From Caldisericota bacterium (GTDB lineage Bacteria > Bipolaricaulota > Bipolaricaulia > Bipolaricaulales > Bipolaricaulaceae): a stretch of DNA of 12,166 bases. How positions within the stretch are numbered: the stretch's first letter is position 1; each line of letters begins with the position of its first letter. The position numbers were made by a program, and so were the translations under genes. Below the pieces are notes generated by a model, which was not told where the DNA came from, made no database searches, and saw only the letters and a list, made by a program, of their open reading frames with translations. Shown here in pieces: positions 1 to 6,594 of this stretch. The stretch spans positions 2,196 to 14,361 of the forward strand of contig JAADIW010000106.1 of the NCBI GenBank assembly GCA_013151115.1, written 5' to 3'.

Positions 1-794
1 GCGGCCATGGCCCCGTGGAACTCCGGGGTGTGGTTGACCTCGTTGACGAGGAGTTGCCCGTCCCGGGTCTCCAGGAGATCGATGGCCAGGAGCCCCCCGC
101 CCACGGCTCGGGCCGCGGCCAGGGAGAGGCGCTCTAGCTCCGGGGTGAGGGGGCAGGGGGTGGCCACCCCGCCCCGGGCGGTGTTGGTGATCCAGTGGCC
201 GGACTCCCGGTAGACCGCGTACACCAGCCGGTCCCCCGCCACCATGACGCGGATATCGCGTCCGGGCTTCTCCACGTACTCCTGGGCGTAGAACAGCGAA
301 TGGATGTAGCCCCCCAGGGTCTCCTTGTGCTCGAGGATCGCCTCGGCGGCGTCCCGGTCGTTCACCCGCGCCAGGAGCCGGCCCCAGGAACCGACCAGGG
401 GCTTGAGCACCGCCGGATACCCGAGCTCCTCCAGGGCCGCGAGGGCGGTGCCCCGGGAGAACGCCAGGGCGGTGCGGGGCTGGGGGACCCCGGCGCCGGC
501 CAGGGCCACGCTGGTGAGGAACTTATCGCCGCAGGTGGCGACCACCCGGTGGGGGTTCACCGTGGGGACCCCCAGGTGCTCGAGCCACCGGGAGAGGTAG
601 AACGCCCGGGAGTGGCTGATGCACCGCAGGAGCACCGCGTCTATCCCCGCCAACTCCTCGGCGGCCCCGTCCCCCACGCGCAGGAGGAGCTCCCGGGGGT
701 CGAGCCGCACCGGCTCTACGCCCCGGTCCCGCAGGGCGGCGAGGATCATCTTCTCCTCCAGTCTCACCCGCGAACAAGCGACGGCGATCCGCAC
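1..794 (-). CDS. lysX: LysW-dependent ATP-grasp ligase, LysX/ArgX type (3' end cut by window edge)
   Basis: This RimK-like ATP-grasp ligase joins the amino group of glutamate (ArgX) or alpha-aminoadipate (LysX) to the C-terminal glutamate of LysW, in the cytoplasm. I translated 264 codons from the GTG at 794. Family motifs seen are KPLVGSWGRLLARVND (131-146), QEYVEKPGRDIRV (171-183), WITNTARGG (201-209) and the Mg/ATP-binding NEVNHTPEF (251-259); these closely resemble the Thermus LysX motifs as I remember them. The family is about 280-290 residues, so only some 20 are missing. The start shares one G with the lysW stop (TAGTG), so translation is probably coupled; a GGGGGAG lies just before it. 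Sitting after argG and argH suggests that glutamate, hence arginine synthesis, is the main substrate, but a lysine or dual role cannot be excluded from sequence alone. Confidence 0.93.
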   Translation of the reverse strand, partial: MRIAVACSRVRLEEKMILAALRDRGVEPVRLDPRELLLRVGDGAAEELAGIDAVLLRCISHSRAFYLSRWLEHLGVPTVNPHRVVATCGDKFLTSVALAGAGVPQPRTALAFSRGTALAALEELGYPAVLKPLVGSWGRLLARVNDRDAAEAILEHKETLGGYIHSLFYAQEYVEKPGRDIRVMVAGDRLVYAVYRESGHWITNTARGGVATPCPLTPELERLSLAAARAVGGGLLAIDLLETRDGQLLVNEVNHTPEFHGAMA

Positions 795-967
795 TACTCC
801 CCCCAGTCCTCCTCCACCTCCGGGGCGAGCTCCAGGGCCAGGGGCTCCACGGAGGTGACCTCGAGCTCCGCGCCGCAGTCGGGGCAGGCGAGGATCTCCC
901 CGACCTCCACGTCCTCCTCCACCGCGATCACCGCGCCGCATTCCGGGCACTTGGTCTTGTCAGCCAT
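794..967 (-). CDS. lysW: LysW amino-group carrier protein
   Basis: This 57-residue acidic carrier protein holds biosynthetic intermediates through the gamma-carboxyl of its C-terminal glutamate, protecting the amino group during lysine or arginine synthesis. It has two zinc-knuckle pairs, CPEC (C7, C10) and CPDC (C28, C31), a very acidic surface, and the diagnostic C-terminus EEDWGE. The ATG at 967 follows a strong GGAGGGGAG and overlaps the end of argH by 8 nt (ATGGCTGA). Its stop overlaps the GTG of the ligase gene by one base. Length and end motif match the family exactly. It is too short to be found by size-filtered gene calling. Confidence 0.96.
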   Translation of the reverse strand: MADKTKCPECGAVIAVEEDVEVGEILACPDCGAELEVTSVEPLALELAPEVEEDWGE

Positions 968-2345
968 CTCCCCTCCTTTCCCTGAGTGTCCGCTTGGCGA
1001 GTTCGATCTGTCCCCGCACGCGCTCCGGCGCCGTCCCGCCGCGGGAGCGCCGCCGTGCCACCGCCCGCGCGAAATCCCGGACCCCGTGGACCCCGTCGTC
1101 GAAGGCGGGATGGGCCTCCCGGTACGCCTCCTGGGGGAGCTCCCCCAGGGACACCCCCAGCTCCCTGGCCCGCCGCACGAGCCCCCCCACCGCCCGATGG
1201 GCTTCCCGGAACGGGACCCCTTTCTCCACCAGGTAATCGGCGAGCTCGGTGGCGAGCATCTCCTCGTCCAGGGCGGCGGCCATCCGTTCCGGGCGGACCC
1301 TCACGGTGCGGACGATCCCCGCGAAGAGGGGGAGCATGAGCGCGAGCGAATCCACCGCGGTGAAGAGCGCTCCCTTGTCCTCCTGGAGGTCGCGGTTGTA
1401 ACCGGTGGGGAGACCCTTCAACACGGAGAGGAAACCGCACAACGCCCCGATGAGGGTCCCGGCCCGCCCCCGGGCGAGTTCCAAGGGGTCCGGGTTGGCC
1501 TTGTGGGGCATGAGGCTCGACCCGGTGCAGAACCGCTCGTCCAGCTCCAGGAACCCGAACTCCGGGGACGAGAAAAGCACCAGGTCCTCGGCGAGCCCCG
1601 AGAGGTGTACCCCGGTGAGGGAGGCGATGAAGAGGAACTCGGCGACGAAGTCCCGGTCGGACACGGCGTCGAGGCTGTTCTCCGCCGCTCCCTCGAACCC
1701 GAGCTCCGCCGCCAGGGCCTCCCGGTCCACCCCGAACGGGTTCCCCGCCAGGGCCCCGGACCCGAGGGGCATGACCGCGGCCCTTACCGTGAACCCCTCC
1801 AGACGCGCGAGGTCCCGGGAGAACCGCCAGAAGTGGGACATCAGCCAGTGTGAGAACAGGATGGGTTGGGCCCGGCGCAGGTGGGTGTAGCCGGGCATGA
1901 TCAGGCCGAGATGCTCCTCGGCCACCGCGACGAGGGCCTCGCCCAGCGAGAGCAGGCCATCGCGGATCGCGGGGATCTCGGAGAGGAGCCAGAGCCTGAG
2001 GTCGGTGGCCACCTGGTCGTTGCGGGAGCGCCCGGTGTGGAGCTTCCCCGCGAGCTCGCTTCCCACGAGCTCCCCCAGGCGCCGCTCCACCGCGGTGTGG
2101 ACGTCCTCGTCCCCGGGGGCGGCGACGAACGCCCCGGACCTGAACTCGACCGCGATCCGCTCCAGGGCCCGCACGATGGCGTCCACCTCCCCCCGCGTCA
2201 GGACACCGGCGCGCCCCAGGGCCCGGGCGTAGGCGATGCTCCCGCGGATGTCGGCGGCGTAGAGCCGGCGATCAAGCTCGAACGAGTCGCAGAATAGCCG
2301 CACCGCGGGGACGGTATCGGGAAGCCTCCCCTGCCAGAGCGTCAT
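960..2345 (-). CDS. argH: Argininosuccinate lyase
   Basis: This lyase cleaves argininosuccinate to arginine and fumarate, the last step of arginine synthesis, as a cytoplasmic homotetramer of the fumarase/aspartase superfamily. The 461-residue product has the usual length. Visible motifs are TGRSRNDQVATDLRLW (104-119), the catalytic-histidine region PGYTHLRRAQP (151-161), and the superfamily signature GSSLMPHKANP (275-285) with the active-site serine. The usual YTHLQ reads YTHLR here, a small oddity. The ATG at 2345 overlaps the argG stop in an ATGA and fits the family N-terminus; the open frame further upstream is antisense-like sequence within argG. The gene ends inside lysW. It is clearly cotranscribed with argG, lysW and the ligase. 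Confidence 0.97.
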   Translation of the reverse strand: MTLWQGRLPDTVPAVRLFCDSFELDRRLYAADIRGSIAYARALGRAGVLTRGEVDAIVRALERIAVEFRSGAFVAAPGDEDVHTAVERRLGELVGSELAGKLHTGRSRNDQVATDLRLWLLSEIPAIRDGLLSLGEALVAVAEEHLGLIMPGYTHLRRAQPILFSHWLMSHFWRFSRDLARLEGFTVRAAVMPLGSGALAGNPFGVDREALAAELGFEGAAENSLDAVSDRDFVAEFLFIASLTGVHLSGLAEDLVLFSSPEFGFLELDERFCTGSSLMPHKANPDPLELARGRAGTLIGALCGFLSVLKGLPTGYNRDLQEDKGALFTAVDSLALMLPLFAGIVRTVRVRPERMAAALDEEMLATELADYLVEKGVPFREAHRAVGGLVRRARELGVSLGELPQEAYREAHPAFDDGVHGVRDFARAVARRRSRGGTAPERVRGQIELAKRTLRERRGDG

Positions 2346-3568
2346 CCCCGTGCCCCCTTCGCCACGGTCTTCCCGAGGACCATGGCCCGGATCTTCAGGG
2401 GCAGCCCGAACAGGTTGATGAACCCGGCGGCGTCCCGCTGGTCGTAGACCTCGTCCGCCCCGAAGGTGGCGAAGTCCTCGCGGTAGAGGCCGTAGGGCGA
2501 CTTCCTCCCCACCACGGCGCAACCGCCCCGGTACAGTTTGAGGCGCACGGTGCCCGTGACCGTCCGCTGGGTCGCCTCCACGAACGCGTCCAGCGCCTCC
2601 TTGAGCGGGCTGAACCAGAGCCCGTAGTAGACGAGCTCGGCGTATTTGTGGGCCACGAGCTCCTTGTAGTGGAGGGTCTCCCGGTCCAGGCACAGTTGCT
2701 CCAGGGCCCGATGGGCGAGGTGGAGGATCGTGCCGCCGGGGGTCTCGTACACGCCGCGGGATTTCATCCCCACCAGGCGGTTCTCCACCATGTCGACCCG
2801 GCCGACCCCGTGTGCCCCCCCGAGCTCGTTCAGGGCCGAAAGGAGCGACGCGGGGGAGAGAGCCTCCCCGTTCAGGGCCACCGGGACCCCGGCCTCGAAC
2901 TCCAGCGTCACGTACTCCGGCGTATCGGGGGCGGACTCCGGGGCCCTGGTGAGGAGGAAGAGCCCCTCTTCCGGCTCCCACCAGGGATCCTCCAGGGGGC
3001 CGCCCTCGTGGGACAGGTGCCACAGGTTCCCGTCCCGGCTGTAGATGGACCCCTCGTCTATCCCCGCTAGCGGGATCCCATGGGCCTTGGCGTAGGCGAC
3101 CTCGTCCTCCCGGGAACGCAGGTCCCACTCCCGCCAGGGGGCGATCACCGCGAGATCCGGGTCCAGGGCCTTTACCGAGACCTCGAACCGTACCTGATCG
3201 TTCCCCTTCCCGGTGCAGCCGTGGGCCACGGCATCCGCTCCCTCTTCGTGGGCGATCTCCACGAGGTACTTGGCGATCAAGGGACGGGCCATGGCGGTGC
3301 CGAGGAGGTAGTCTCCCTCGTACACCGCCCCCGCCTTGAGGGTGGGGAAGATGTAGTCGGACACGAACTCCTCCCGCAGGTCCAGGACGTAGGCCTTAGA
3401 CGCCCCCGTCGCGAGCGCCTTCTCCTTTATCCCCGAGAGGTCCTCCCCCTGACCGAGGTCCGCGGTGAAGGTGATCACTTCACAGCCGTAGGTCTCCTTG
3501 AGCCAATGGAGGATCACCGAGGTATCGAGCCCCCCCGAATAGGCCAGCACCACCTTCTTGTACTTCAC
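2342..3568 (-). CDS. argG: Argininosuccinate synthase
   Basis: This enzyme condenses citrulline and aspartate with ATP to argininosuccinate, the penultimate step of arginine synthesis. The 408-residue product has normal length. It shows the N-type ATP pyrophosphatase PP-loop AYSGGLDTS (9-17), the conserved HGCTGKGNDQVRFE (117-130) and a C-terminal region typical of the family. I chose the GTG at 3568 because VKYKKVVLAYSGG is the normal family start and AAGGAGGGG stands about 5 nt before it. The frame stays open to 3676, but that stretch is unlike the family and lies in the leader. It is the first gene of the argG-argH-lysW-lysX operon and is read from a promoter at 3817-3845 through a long structured leader. 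Confidence 0.97.
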   Translation of the reverse strand: MKYKKVVLAYSGGLDTSVILHWLKETYGCEVITFTADLGQGEDLSGIKEKALATGASKAYVLDLREEFVSDYIFPTLKAGAVYEGDYLLGTAMARPLIAKYLVEIAHEEGADAVAHGCTGKGNDQVRFEVSVKALDPDLAVIAPWREWDLRSREDEVAYAKAHGIPLAGIDEGSIYSRDGNLWHLSHEGGPLEDPWWEPEEGLFLLTRAPESAPDTPEYVTLEFEAGVPVALNGEALSPASLLSALNELGGAHGVGRVDMVENRLVGMKSRGVYETPGGTILHLAHRALEQLCLDRETLHYKELVAHKYAELVYYGLWFSPLKEALDAFVEATQRTVTGTVRLKLYRGGCAVVGRKSPYGLYREDFATFGADEVYDQRDAAGFINLFGLPLKIRAMVLGKTVAKGARG

Positions 3569-3606
3569 GTCCTCCCCTCCTTCTCGATCCAGTGACGCGC
3601 GAGCGC

Positions 3607-3628
3607 GGCGGGGGAACACACCCCCGCC
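3607..3628 (-). repeat. GC hairpin just before the argG ribosome-binding site
   Basis: The transcript GGCGGGGG / UGUGUU / CCCCCGCC forms a perfect 8-bp stem with a 6-nt loop, about 38 nt before the argG GTG. No U tract follows, so it is not a normal intrinsic terminator. It may stabilise the messenger or form part of a translational switch. Confidence 0.55.
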
Positions 3629-3681
3629 CGTATCCGAAGACGTCAACCCGAGATGTTCCGCGGTCGAAGGAAACACGGAGG

Positions 3682-3720
3682 CCGGGCAGCGTCCCGGACC
3701 GATTGCTGGGGAAAAATCGG
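3682..3720 (-). repeat. Two small tandem hairpins in argG leader
   Basis: CCGATT and AATCGG pair across a 10-nt loop (3699-3720). Next to it, CCGGG and CCCGG pair across a 6-nt loop (3682-3697). Both are perfect but short, so they are weaker evidence than their neighbours; together they suggest a folded leader. Confidence 0.35.
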
Positions 3721-3731
3721 GGAGGAGAAAG

Positions 3732-3780
3732 CCGCACCAGCGTACGGCCCGGGCCGCTACCCGGCCGTACGCACCCGCGG
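3732..3780 (-). repeat. Long inverted repeat in argG leader
   Basis: A perfect 10-bp arm, GCGTACGGCC (3740-3749), pairs with GGCCGTACGC (3763-3772). The inner bases add GGG/CCC with one bulge, and an outer CCGC/GCGG pair lies beyond a 4-by-4 internal loop. On the transcript it is followed by a pyrimidine-rich run (CTTTCTCCTCC), not a clean U tract. It could be an attenuator, a pause hairpin or a palindromic protein-binding site. Confidence 0.6.
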
Positions 3781-3810
3781 ATTTAGGAGGACAACGTTCA
3801 CGTACTGCAC
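3757..3810 (-). CDS. Possible leaderless leader peptide of the argG operon (speculative)
   Basis: From the GTG at 3810, which is the predicted first transcribed base (6 nt after the -10), 17 codons read MQYVNVVLLNPRVRTAG and end at TAG. Arginine codons CGG and CGT are at positions 12 and 14. They lie on the rising arm of the 3732-3780 hairpin, and the stop codon is in its loop. Ribosome stalling at these codons could alter the hairpin and so tie argG expression to charged tRNA-Arg. Two arginines in 17 is not a strong excess for a GC-rich genome, and in-frame ATG codons also occur upstream (3819, 3828) inside the promoter. Treat it as a hypothesis. Confidence 0.25.
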   Translation of the reverse strand: MQYVNVVLLNPRVRTAG

Positions 3811-3816
3811 GAATCC

Positions 3817-3845
3817 CATATACGACATCCGCCGGGCACCGTCAA
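3817..3845 (-). promoter_or_regulatory. Sigma70-like promoter for argG operon
   Basis: Reading the minus strand, TTGACG (3840-3845) is followed by exactly 17 nt and then TATATG (3817-3822). This matches the -35 consensus at 5 of 6 positions and the -10 at 4 of 6, and it is AT-rich against a strongly GC-rich background. The expected start is about 3810. It lies between the nuclease stop and argG and points at argG. Confidence 0.7.
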
Positions 3846-3900
3846 GGGCCCGATGCGCCCCCGCGGGGCCCTCACCGTGGGCCAGGGACCTGACCCGGGC

Positions 3901-4707
3901 TCAGTCCGTGATCACCAAGCGCGCCGGATCGGCGAGCTCGATCTCCGGGATCCCCTTGTACAGCTCGATCTCACCGTAAGCGGAGACGACCTTTCCCACG
4001 AGCTCCCGCCAGAAACGGACGCCGAACCGGGACTCGAACCGCCCCACGAACCGGGACGGGATGAAGATGGTGAACCTGGGGGTCCGGGGATAGGGATTGC
4101 CCAGGTTGATGAAGACGTCGCCGCGGCGGCTCGTCCCCACGCTGGCCACCGTCCCCTCGACACAGGCCACGTCCCCCACGTGATCGATGGCCTCGTCCCA
4201 GGGAAGGCAGGCCCGTTCCCCGGGGAGCGCCGGCGCGGGGACGCCGTCGAAGTAGCGGAATAGGGCCTCGTAACGCGGTGTATCGGGATCGTAGCGGGCC
4301 TTCACGATCTCCGTGGCCACGAGCATGAGGTTCACCATGAGGTAGCCGGAGGGATCGAGGTAAACATAGGCGAGGAGCCGACCGTGGGGATCGTATGGGG
4401 TTTCGTCGAGCTCCAGGTACACCGTCTTCCCCTCCACTAAGGCGGCGTTCAGGGCGGTGGCGGCCGCCCCGTTGGCCTCGGCAAGCTCGGGGGCGTCCAC
4501 GCCGATATAACGCACCCGCACCGTGATCCCCGGCCGCAGCCCGGCCGAGGTCGGATCGGGCACCGACCGTATCAGGACCTCGATCGTGTCCCCATCCGCC
4601 ACGTGGGTTACCGCCGCCTCGATGGGCGGAGGGGGGTAGGGCGGGACGGCCACGGCCGCGACCCCCACGGCCATGCAGATCCCCAGGAACCACATCAGCC
4701 TGTACAT
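3901..4707 (-). CDS. Secreted thermonuclease (SNase-like) with extra C-terminal domain
   Basis: This is a 268-residue exported nuclease of the staphylococcal nuclease family. Residues 1-20 look like a signal peptide or membrane anchor, followed by a proline-rich linker (22-28). The SNase domain (about 30-150) keeps VADGDT (36-41, calcium ligands) and RYIGVDAPE (66-74) with the equivalents of Arg35, Asp40 and Glu43, and HGRLLAY (108-114) with the equivalent of Arg87, so it should be active on DNA or RNA. Residues about 165-268 form a second beta-rich segment (DVACVEGTVASV, then GKVVSAYGEI), which I read as a nucleic-acid-binding OB-fold-like domain. The ATG at 4707 follows GGGAGGAGG. It lies 33 nt after thymidine kinase, probably in one transcript, which suggests use of external DNA. 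The target and the OB-fold assignment are inferred. Confidence 0.87.
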   Translation of the reverse strand: MYRLMWFLGICMAVGVAAVAVPPYPPPPIEAAVTHVADGDTIEVLIRSVPDPTSAGLRPGITVRVRYIGVDAPELAEANGAAATALNAALVEGKTVYLELDETPYDPHGRLLAYVYLDPSGYLMVNLMLVATEIVKARYDPDTPRYEALFRYFDGVPAPALPGERACLPWDEAIDHVGDVACVEGTVASVGTSRRGDVFINLGNPYPRTPRFTIFIPSRFVGRFESRFGVRFWRELVGKVVSAYGEIELYKGIPEIELADPARLVITD

Positions 4708-4740
4708 CGACGCCTCCTCCCGTTCCGCTCCTCCGATGGA

Positions 4741-5316
4741 TCAGCGCGGGGGCACGAAGCAGTCCCGACAGCGGGCCTCATACGATTCCAGGCCCCCGAT
4801 GAGGATCTCCGGCCCCTCCCGGGCCGGCTTCCCATCGATGAGTCGCTGGGAGCGGGTGGCCGGCTTCCCGCAGACGACGCACACCGCCTGGAGCTTCACC
4901 ACCTCATCCGCCAGGGCCAGCAGCTCCGGCATGGGGCCGAACGGCTCGCCGCGGAAGTTCAGATCCAGCCCGGCGACGATCACCCGCTTCCCCCGGGCGA
5001 CGAGCGCCTCGCACAGTTCGGGGAACCCCCGGCCGAAGAAGTGGGCCTCGTCGAACGCCACCACGTCCGCCGCCGCGAGCTCGTCCCCCACGAGGCGCTC
5101 GAGCTGCCCCATCGAGACCTCGGAGGGAAGGCGATGGCAGGGGAGGGAACGGCCGTAGTGCGTCACGACCTCCTCCGCCGAATACCTGGTATCCAGGGAG
5201 GGTTTGAAGAGGAGGACCCGTTTCTTCGCGATGCGAGCCCGCTCCACCCTCCTGAGGAGCTCCTCCGTCTTGCCCGCAAACATGCATCCCGTGATGACCT
5301 CGAGTTTCCCCGGCAT
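4741..5316 (-). CDS. tdk: Thymidine kinase, type II
   Basis: This kinase phosphorylates thymidine or deoxyuridine with ATP in the salvage pathway, as a cytoplasmic tetramer. The 191-residue protein carries the P-loop GCMFAGKT (10-17), the FDEAHFF segment (88-94) with the catalytic glutamate E90, the GLDLNFRGEPFG motif (116-127), the substrate-binding GGLESYEARC region (174-183), and the structural zinc site C146, C149, C183, C186. All expected residues are present and the length is normal. The ATG at 5316 has only a weak GGAG before it but sits 8 nt after a possible -10 box, so its messenger may have almost no leader. The secreted nuclease gene follows closely. Confidence 0.96.
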   Translation of the reverse strand: MPGKLEVITGCMFAGKTEELLRRVERARIAKKRVLLFKPSLDTRYSAEEVVTHYGRSLPCHRLPSEVSMGQLERLVGDELAAADVVAFDEAHFFGRGFPELCEALVARGKRVIVAGLDLNFRGEPFGPMPELLALADEVVKLQAVCVVCGKPATRSQRLIDGKPAREGPEILIGGLESYEARCRDCFVPPR

Positions 5317-5324
5317 ACCGCTCC

Positions 5325-5353
5325 ATGCTAGCGAGCCTCGGCTTTACCCACAA
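5325..5353 (-). promoter_or_regulatory. Possible promoter for tdk-nuclease operon
   Basis: On the minus strand, TTGTGG (5348-5353) and TAGCAT (5325-5330) are 17 nt apart. The -10 ends 8 nt before the tdk ATG, implying a leaderless or near-leaderless transcript. The same -35 word and spacing occur before the plus-strand gene at 9166. The match to consensus is only moderate. Confidence 0.4.
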
Positions 5354-5362
5354 GCGGCCGGC

Positions 5363-5387
5363 CGCGCCCGGGGGCCGAAAGGGCGCG
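5363..5387. repeat. Inverted repeat after the beta-propeller gene
   Basis: CGCGCCC (5363-5369) and GGGCGCG (5381-5387) make a perfect 7-bp stem around an 11-nt loop, one base past the propeller stop codon and just before the possible tdk -35 box. It may be a terminator for the upstream gene, but there is no T tract. Confidence 0.4.
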
Positions 5388-5388
5388 A

Positions 5389-6519
5389 TCACATCCGCCC
5401 TCGACACCCGTGGGTGATCCGCCACAGAGTCACCTCGGTCGGCCCCAGGACGGCCAACAGCGCCCCGGACGGGGCAAACAAGGCCGCGGACCCGGGGCAG
5501 GTGACCCCATCCCGCGCTCGGCAGAACAGCCCTTCCGCGCCGGACGTGGTATCGATGAACCCGAGATGGGAACCAGCTTCGGACCGGATGGCGAACACGA
5601 GGAGTTCGCCGTCGGGGCTATAGGAAAGGGCCGAGACGCCACACCGAGCGGAGCCACAGGGGACGTGGGCCCCCACCACCTCGCCCGTGGCCAGGCGGAA
5701 CCTGACCACGAGGGGAACCCCTCCCTCCCCCGACGTCTCCACGCCCAGCGCGGCCTCCCGGCCGTCCGGACTTATCGCCAGGGCGCCGGGCCTCGCCGCT
5801 CCCTCGGGCACGATGTCCGCCAGCCCGTAGACCCTCCCTTCACCGCTCTCGGTCCCCAGGTAACCCAACAGCCACCTCCCCTCCTCGGGATGGACGTTCA
5901 CGCTGGCGAAGAAACGGCGATCGCCGCTGAAGGCATCCAGCGGCCGGGGGAGTAACGGGAGGGGCCGCTCCCCGATGACCACCGGTGCCTCGGAGATCTC
6001 CCATCCCATGTCCCAAACTTGGAAGGAGATAGCGGCCCTCATCCCGGCGTCCAGGGGAGGCGGGGGCCACCGGTCCGCGTGGGCCAACACGGCGAGGAGT
6101 CCCCCTCGGGGGAGGAACCGCAGCCCCACGGGCACGGTGCTCCCGTCGAGCCGCATATCCGCCACGGGGGCGCCACCCCGGGCGGAGAGCACCCGGATGG
6201 CGCCGGGCATGCCCACCGCGAGCAGCGCCCCATCGGGCGAGAAATCCAGCCGCGAGATCCACGGGATGGGGCTTCCGATCGGGATCTCTCCCAACCCGAC
6301 CTCCCACGCGACCCCTCCCGCGGGGAGCGAGATCAGCCGGAGGCGGGATACCGTGCCCCCGTCCAGGTAAGCCACGGCGAGCGCCTCCCCGCTCGGGGCC
6401 CAGGCCAGCCCCAACCCCAGGGCCCCTCCGGGCAGGGGGATCGTCCGGTGGGCCGCGACGGCGGATAGCCACATCGCCGAACACAGGATCACCACGAACA
6501 GGCCGCACACCTTGTCCAT
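5389..6519 (-). CDS. Exported beta-propeller (WD40/TolB-like) protein of unknown function
   Basis: This 376-residue protein has an N-terminal signal peptide (about 1-23, cleavage possibly after AVAA). At least six blade-like repeats centre on the motif (S/A)P(D/S)G followed by hydrophobic strands: APSGEALAVA (41-50), SPDGALLAVG (94-103), LPRGGLLAVL (136-145), SPDGREAALG (250-259), SPDGELLVFA (301-310) and APSGALLAVL (350-359). This is typical of WD40-, YncE- or TolB-like propellers, which usually bind partners or ligands. C288/C293, C333 and C341 may form disulfides outside the cytoplasm. No catalytic signature was seen. The ATG at 6519 lies 75 nt after the MATE gene, with a weak ribosome site (AAAGGA, 9 nt away); its GATCG...CGATC surroundings could fold. 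The partner is unknown. Confidence 0.75.
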   Translation of the reverse strand: MDKVCGLFVVILCSAMWLSAVAAHRTIPLPGGALGLGLAWAPSGEALAVAYLDGGTVSRLRLISLPAGGVAWEVGLGEIPIGSPIPWISRLDFSPDGALLAVGMPGAIRVLSARGGAPVADMRLDGSTVPVGLRFLPRGGLLAVLAHADRWPPPPLDAGMRAAISFQVWDMGWEISEAPVVIGERPLPLLPRPLDAFSGDRRFFASVNVHPEEGRWLLGYLGTESGEGRVYGLADIVPEGAARPGALAISPDGREAALGVETSGEGGVPLVVRFRLATGEVVGAHVPCGSARCGVSALSYSPDGELLVFAIRSEAGSHLGFIDTTSGAEGLFCRARDGVTCPGSAALFAPSGALLAVLGPTEVTLWRITHGCRGRM

Positions 6520-6594
6520 CTCCGACGATCCTTTCGATCGGCCCCGGGATCACCGCGCCCCTCGGGCCGATGCCGGTCGGTCGGCCGCGGGCCC

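Larger units (their letters stand above)
3569..3900 (-). other. Non-coding stretch: argG promoter and structured 5' leader
   Basis: This 332-nt gap separates the nuclease stop from argG. On the minus strand it holds, in order: a short GC hairpin just after the nuclease stop (3857-3869, 5-bp stem, 3-nt loop, no T tract); a sigma70-like promoter; a predicted transcription start near 3810; a possible 17-codon leader ORF; a long inverted repeat; two smaller hairpins; and a perfect 8-bp GC hairpin before the argG ribosome site. The untranslated leader would be about 240 nt. It does not match T-box or other riboswitch motifs I know. I infer a regulatory leader for arginine genes, perhaps translational or attenuation-like. 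Confidence 0.6.

Noticed and set aside
195..1853. A 552-residue open frame on the plus strand opposite lysX, lysW and argH
   Set aside because: Low-complexity, Gly/Pro/Arg-rich protein without recognisable motifs, antisense to three well-supported genes; it results from the GC-rich third codon positions.
2346..3128. Upstream extension of the argH frame to 3128
   Set aside because: It is antiparallel-like low-complexity sequence wholly within argG. ArgH similarity starts at the ATG at 2345.
3641..3646. Second TTGACG on the minus strand in the argG leader as a -35 box
   Set aside because: No AT-rich -10 lies 16-18 nt downstream, where the sequence is G-rich.
3569..3676. 36-residue N-terminal extension of ArgG from 3676
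   Set aside because: It covers the structured leader, has no family similarity and lacks a good ribosome site, unlike the GTG at 3568.
3569..3809. T-box riboswitch upstream of argG
   Set aside because: The conserved AGGGTGG-type T-box sequence and the specifier arrangement are absent, and there is no clear terminator with a T tract.
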